DNA of 64,000 nt from positions 96,913 through 160,912 of the forward strand of contig JBKBSF010000008.1 of assembly GCA_046291875.1 (NCBI GenBank), given 5' to 3'. This DNA comes from SKVR01 sp046291875 (GTDB taxonomy: Bacteria; Bacteroidota; Bacteroidia; Bacteroidales; UBA7960). The notes under the pieces were generated by a model. It worked only from the letters and a program-made list of their open reading frames with translations, made no database searches and was not told the DNA's origin. This document shows, piece by piece, positions 61,988 through 64,000 of the stretch. Position 1 is the stretch's first letter, and every line of letters begins with the position of its first letter. The position numbers and the translations under genes were made by a program.

Positions 61988-63697
61988 ATGAACCCTTACA
62001 CTACCGCTCAAACCACCACCCTTGCCCGGCTCGAGAGCTGGAGCAGCCGGCTCGATATCCGCAGCATGTATGTGCAATACGGTTCGCCGGCATGGATTGT
62101 ATCGGCCCCTCAGCTGGAAAGAAACCTGGCAGCTTTTACCTCCTTCACCGGAAGTGCTGCCGGGGTATTGTTCCCGGTAAAGACCAACCCTTCGCTGGTG
62201 GTACTGGAGGTGCTGGCCCGGCTGGGTGCCGGTGCCGACTGCGCCAACAAGCACGAGATTGACCTGGCGCTCTTTGCAGGCATCCCCTGGGAGCGCATCT
62301 CATACAACTGCCCGGTGCAGGAGGTTTGTTTGTCGCTCAACCTGCTCAATCGTGGTGCCATCGTGGTGATGGACGACCCCATTGCCCTGCAGCAACTCAA
62401 GGACAGGCTCAAGGGGAAGAGTTTCCCCGGCAAATTGTGGCTGCGGGTAAACCCGGGTAAAGGCATACAGTATGAGCATCAGAATGACAACCAGGAGCTG
62501 ATGTCGCACGCAGCCAGCTCTTCCAAATTCGGCATCCCTGCCGAAGAGCTTACAGCGCTGGTGCAGCGGCTCGGCCTGCCCGTTTCGGGCCTGCATGTGC
62601 ATGTGGGCACCCAGATGGACAACCTCAACAGCTTCCGCAACAGCATGGAGAGCCTGGCCACCATGGCCCGCGAACTGCAGCAGATGGGGCACCCCCTCAC
62701 CGACCTGGATATTGGCGGGGGGCTGGGCATTCCGTTTCTGGAGAAGGATGAGTTTCCTTCGCTGAGTTTCTGGGTAAAGGAGATGAGCCTGCTCAAGCAA
62801 AAGGGGTTTAACTATTTCGTGGAGCCGGGCCACGCCCTGGTGGGCAATGCAGTGGCACTGCTCACCAAAGTGCTTACAGTGAAGCATTCCAGGGGAAAAA
62901 GGTGGTTCATTACCGATGTGGGCACCGACCAGCTGGCCAAGGTAACCCTGCTGCGCTGGCCCCACCGTATCCTGGGGCCCGATGGGCAATCCCTTTCGCA
63001 TCCGGGCAACGATGCCATTGCCGGGCCTTTGTGCTTTGCCGGCGATACCCTGCTCGACAATATCGATGCGGGAAAACTCAACATCGACGACCCGCTGCTG
63101 GTAACCCATGCCGGCGCCTACACCTTCTCGCTCTCCAACCGCTTCAACGGCCGCCAGGCACCCGCCTGGGTACTGCTGGAAACCGATGGCAGCCAGAAAC
63201 GCATGAACCTGGAAGGACGCTACGACAACCCACAGCTCACCAACTACTTCTGGGACCTGCGCCAGGAAACCCCTGTGGCCGAGAAGCTGGAAAAACAGCG
63301 CATCGACGACCTGAGCAGCATCTACCTGACCCAATGGGCCAACGAGGATACCTTCGAATACCTGCACATAGGGCAAACGGGCGAACGCTCTTATGAAGTG
63401 GATGTGATGACCCGCTCGCGGGTAGGCTTCATCTCCATGCCCTTTGCCATCCGCATTTGTGGCGATGCCGCCATCATCACCCTGCTGCATCTCATGAAGG
63501 CCGAAAAGAAAGAACTCCCCATCTGGGGCCGCAAGCTCAACCTGGATTGTTTCGGACAGGTAAAAACCAATGTGCCGGTACGTTTCCGCATTTCCTTCAG
63601 CCATCCCATCACCGAACTCAACGGCACCCGCTCGGTGCTGGCACGTTTTGAAAGCGAGTGCTGGAACTGCTCAGGAAACTTTGTGTTGAAGTTCTGA
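61988..63697 (+). CDS. LysA-like PLP decarboxylase with an extra C-terminal domain
   Basis: A 569-residue protein. Residues about 30-410 are a fold-III PLP decarboxylase like diaminopimelate decarboxylase: PLP lysine Lys65 (FPVKTNPSL), HVHVGTQMDN near 205, DIGGGLGIPFLEKDE near 240, VEPGHALVGNA near 278, GPLCFAGDTLLDNI (active-site Cys/Asp pair) near 345 and HAGAYTFSLSNRFNG near 375. The last 150 residues (about 418-569, starting near SIYLTQWANED) are not part of LysA and look like a compact alpha/beta domain, possibly hot-dog-like. The substrate is unknown. Codon use and composition return to the genome's usual GC-richer style here. Confidence 0.82.
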   Translation: MNPYTTAQTTTLARLESWSSRLDIRSMYVQYGSPAWIVSAPQLERNLAAFTSFTGSAAGVLFPVKTNPSLVVLEVLARLGAGADCANKHEIDLALFAGIPWERISYNCPVQEVCLSLNLLNRGAIVVMDDPIALQQLKDRLKGKSFPGKLWLRVNPGKGIQYEHQNDNQELMSHAASSSKFGIPAEELTALVQRLGLPVSGLHVHVGTQMDNLNSFRNSMESLATMARELQQMGHPLTDLDIGGGLGIPFLEKDEFPSLSFWVKEMSLLKQKGFNYFVEPGHALVGNAVALLTKVLTVKHSRGKRWFITDVGTDQLAKVTLLRWPHRILGPDGQSLSHPGNDAIAGPLCFAGDTLLDNIDAGKLNIDDPLLVTHAGAYTFSLSNRFNGRQAPAWVLLETDGSQKRMNLEGRYDNPQLTNYFWDLRQETPVAEKLEKQRIDDLSSIYLTQWANEDTFEYLHIGQTGERSYEVDVMTRSRVGFISMPFAIRICGDAAIITLLHLMKAEKKELPIWGRKLNLDCFGQVKTNVPVRFRISFSHPITELNGTRSVLARFESECWNCSGNFVLKF

Positions 63698-63784
63698 AGC
63701 CCATTTATATTGGGAATCACCCACTAACCAGCATACACTGTATGGCAGGCAGGTACATTGCTGATGTTGCAGTGCGAATAAATC

Positions 63785-64000
63785 TTATCTGCTAATCACA
63801 AGTTTTTCGGCTTTTAGCACATTGCCATCCATCATGATGTATACCAGGTAAATACCAGAAGGGTAGCCAGATGTATCAATAAGCCATTCATCGCCCGAAA
63901 ACCTTTGGGTGAGCACCCCTCTGCCATGCAAATCACTGATAAAAAGAACCTTGTCCTTTTGCGCCATTTCCGGGTTGCTGATGTGCAGGCGGCATTGGTT
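63785..64000 (-). CDS. T9SS type A sorting domain, C-terminal end of a secreted protein
   Basis: The gene enters from the right edge. The last 71 residues are visible, ending GYPSGIYLVYIMMDGNVLKAEKLVISR cut here as SGIYLVYIMMDG and EKLVISR. The pattern (strand, ISDLHGRGVL, LIDTSGYPSGIYLVYI, KLVI) is that of a T9SS type A C-terminal domain, so the protein is probably exported to the surface or medium. The catalytic part lies outside the window. The gene converges on the LysA-like gene. Confidence 0.8.
   Translation of the reverse strand, partial: NQCRLHISNPEMAQKDKVLFISDLHGRGVLTQRFSGDEWLIDTSGYPSGIYLVYIMMDGNVLKAEKLVISR

Noticed and set aside
62300..63604. A 434-codon minus-strand frame opposite the LysA-like gene
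   Set aside because: It is antisense to a gene with intact active-site motifs and has no family signatures itself.

Overview
The window is a gene-dense stretch of chromosome from a member of the Bacteroidota. The evidence is several proteins with type IX secretion (T9SS) sorting domains, a PorP/SprF-type outer-membrane partner, YfhO and DUF4834 neighbours of a kind typical of this phylum, and promoters of the phylum type (TTTG, about 19-20 nt, TAnnTTTG). No rRNA, tRNA, CRISPR array or intact insertion sequence was found. The order or genus cannot be fixed from this sequence; a mevalonate pathway plus menaquinone synthesis narrows it only loosely.

Layout. 1-6.7 kb (minus strand): a partial secreted protein, a SulP anion transporter overlapping a glycosyltransferase, a large YfhO membrane protein, a DUF4834 protein and rpmH. 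6.9-14.4 kb: a D-serine dehydratase/D-threonine aldolase-like enzyme, bifunctional FtcD, rplS, a small outer-membrane barrel protein, trmD, a conserved unknown, a SpoU-type methyltransferase and a sirtuin. 14.8-16.0 kb: two small exported proteins of unknown role.

16.0-27.0 kb is the most striking part: nine closely packed minus-strand genes. In transcription order they encode methylcrotonyl-CoA carboxylase beta, methylglutaconyl-CoA hydratase, methylcrotonyl-CoA carboxylase alpha, an acyl-CoA dehydrogenase, type 2 IPP isomerase, HMG-CoA reductase, a GYDIA-type GHMP kinase, diphosphomevalonate decarboxylase and mevalonate kinase. Together they spell a continuous route from isovaleryl-CoA (leucine) through HMG-CoA to IPP and DMAPP, with neither HMG-CoA lyase nor HMG-CoA synthase in the cluster.

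27.3-37.6 kb: rmuC, an LTA-synthase-like membrane phosphatase-fold protein, a HigB/HigA-type toxin-antitoxin pair whose toxin has an in-frame stop, and a 1733-residue secreted amidase with two beta-helix units and a T9SS tail. 38.0-53.1 kb: a menaquinone cluster (hot-dog thioesterase, menF, D, B, A, C ... E) split by a giant T9SS type B adhesin, broken by a frameshift, with its PorP/SprF partner. 53.2-58.7 kb: glutathione peroxidase, a small membrane protein, an OhrR-like regulator, a tandem-repeat patch and purL. 58.7-61.9 kb is a visibly AT-rich island with an AbiE-type type IV toxin-antitoxin pair and an orphan gene. The window ends with a LysA-like decarboxylase carrying an extra C-terminal domain and the tail of another T9SS substrate.
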